The notes under the pieces: generated by a model
Told to the model about the DNA's origin: nothing
What the model saw: the letters and a program-made list of their open reading frames with translations, nothing else
Databases searched by the model: none
Part shown: positions 62,898 to 64,000 of the stretch, in pieces
Position numbering within the stretch: the first letter of the stretch is position 1
Layout: each line of letters starts with the position of its first letter
Made by a program: the position numbers and the translations under genes
From: Ischnura elegans
Lineage: Eukaryota; Arthropoda; Insecta; Odonata; Coenagrionidae
Direction of reading: 5' to 3'
Length of the DNA stretch: 64,000 nucleotides
Assembly (NCBI RefSeq): GCF_921293095.1
Contig: NC_060248.1
Span: 74,469,243-74,533,242, forward strand

Positions 62898-64000
62898 AGA
62901 GTAGGGCAGAGTGTAGATATATTAGTGGGTTGAAAAATAAAGGGGTAAGTTCAAAACTTTTCACAGACAAAGATTCTTCCAGAAATGAGAATAGAGAAGT
63001 AGAGAGAAAAATCAGCGTTTCAGGTATTACATTTAAGCACGAGAAGCGTCAGTCGAGCAACACGTTCAAAGGCAGTCAAGGCTCAAGTCATTTTGATAGT
63101 GTGTCAATAAGACATGCATTTCCATTTATCAGCGGTATAGAGCCTGTAAATAGTCTATTCGACAAAAGCAAATCAGAATTATTCCCGAATCGCAATAATA
63201 CTAGTTCCGAAGTTTTAATCGTGGCTGTGGTTAATTGCCGTAGTTTAAGAAATAAGATTCCCGAATTCCACCATTTAATTCATAGTACGAAGTGTAACGT
63301 CATTTTTGGAACAGAAAGTTGGCTAACAGATGATGATTCAGACAATGAGATCTTCCCAAAATCGTTCACTGTTTATCGGAAAGATAGAATTAATCGAGTT
63401 GGGGGCGGAGTTTTTATAGCTGTAAAGAATTCAATCGTCAGCCAAGCGATAACCGTAACTGAGACCAGCGTTGAATCTGTGTGGTGTTTAATTAAATGTC
63501 CAAAATTCAAAACTATTTTATTATGTTCGTATTACAGACCACCTAACTCAGATATAACGTCAATGTTGGATTTTCAAAATCAAATAAACAGCGTAGCATC
63601 CAAGTATCCTGAAAGAAACTTGATTGTGGGTGGAGATTTCAACGTACCTTCTATAGATTGGGAGACTTATAGCTTCATTCCTGGTGGGAGGAATAAAGTG
63701 ATCTGCGAGGCTTTATTACACACTTTCACATCTAATTCATTGTTTCAAATAGCATCCGCACCGAACAGAGGAGAAAATATTCTTGATTTATTAGCGACAA
63801 ATATACCACATCAGGTAATAAACGTTGGCACTGTCGAAGGAATAAGTGACCATAGGGTAGTAACTGCAAAGTTTTCTCTAAATACCGCTGTAAACTTTAA
63901 AAAAGAGCGTAAAGTTTTCATTTTTAAAAGAGCTAATTTTGATGGGTTTAAGAGTCATATGGAAAATGCTTTCCCCGAGTTTCAAGAATCAGTATTAAAG
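62891..64000 (+). CDS. CR1 ORF2, copy 2, N-terminal part
   Basis: The endonuclease domain is present and open to the window end: NCRSLRN, GTESWL, GGDFNVPSIDW and ISDHR. Two residue changes relative to copy 1 (Asp to Asn after GGR, and Lys to Glu in SHMxNAF). The reverse transcriptase would lie beyond 64000. Same lack of an initiating ATG. Confidence 0.9.

Larger units (their letters stand above)
60273..64000 (+). mobile_element. CR1-type LINE, copy 2 (3' cut by the window edge)
   Basis: Differs from copy 1 at only about seven positions over 3.7 kb (for example GGGAT versus GGAAT near 63692; ATGAAAAATG versus ATGGAAAATG near 63960; C-run and T-run lengths in the 5' UTR). Same orientation, same 5' end. 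Very recent insertion. Confidence 0.95.

Overview
This window is eukaryotic repeat DNA, most likely from an arthropod. There are no operons or bacterial signals. The only long open frames belong to transposable elements: non-LTR retrotransposons, a Gypsy-type LTR element, Penelope-like elements, PIF/Harbinger, hAT and piggyBac. I see no convincing host gene, rRNA gene or CRISPR array. The species cannot be fixed from the sequence. The density of short hAT elements, CR1 copies and Penelope-like elements suggests a large insect or other arthropod genome, which is inference.

Layout. 1-768: inverted repeats with a hammerhead-like core. 2688-4035: a piggyBac-type element flanked by TTAA. 4-22 kb: mostly non-coding, with short hAT elements, two copies of a 365-bp repeat, GC-rich CTTCC-rich arrays and RTE/CR1 fragments. 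22885-28155: an LTR retrotransposon with near-identical 1.36-kb LTRs, a tRNA-Lys type primer site and an intact gag, but with most of pol deleted. 28-32 kb: two palindromic insertions with 13-bp target duplications and a hAT-like repeat. 33541-34765: a truncated Jockey-like LINE. 36-45 kb: CR1 and RTE fragments riddled with short DNA elements, plus a Penelope fragment. 45955-50947: a complete PIF/Harbinger element with perfect 34-bp terminal repeats and a TAA duplication. 51279-57226: a full-length CR1-type LINE with two open reading frames. 58281-59401: a Penelope-like wreck framed by inverted LTRs and split by a CR1 tail. 59774-59960: a third palindromic insertion with a 14-bp duplication. 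60273-64000: a second, about 99.9% identical CR1 copy cut by the window edge.

The most interesting points are these. (1) A family of about 190-205 bp palindromic insertions, each carrying a hammerhead-ribozyme-like core and a shared short 3' tail, flanked by 13-14 bp target duplications. (2) A canonical -1 slippery heptamer just before the ORF1 stop of the CR1 element, leading into an ORF2 that has no usable ATG. (3) A Harbinger element whose two opposite-strand genes appear to be interlocked, each with an exon lying inside the other's intron.
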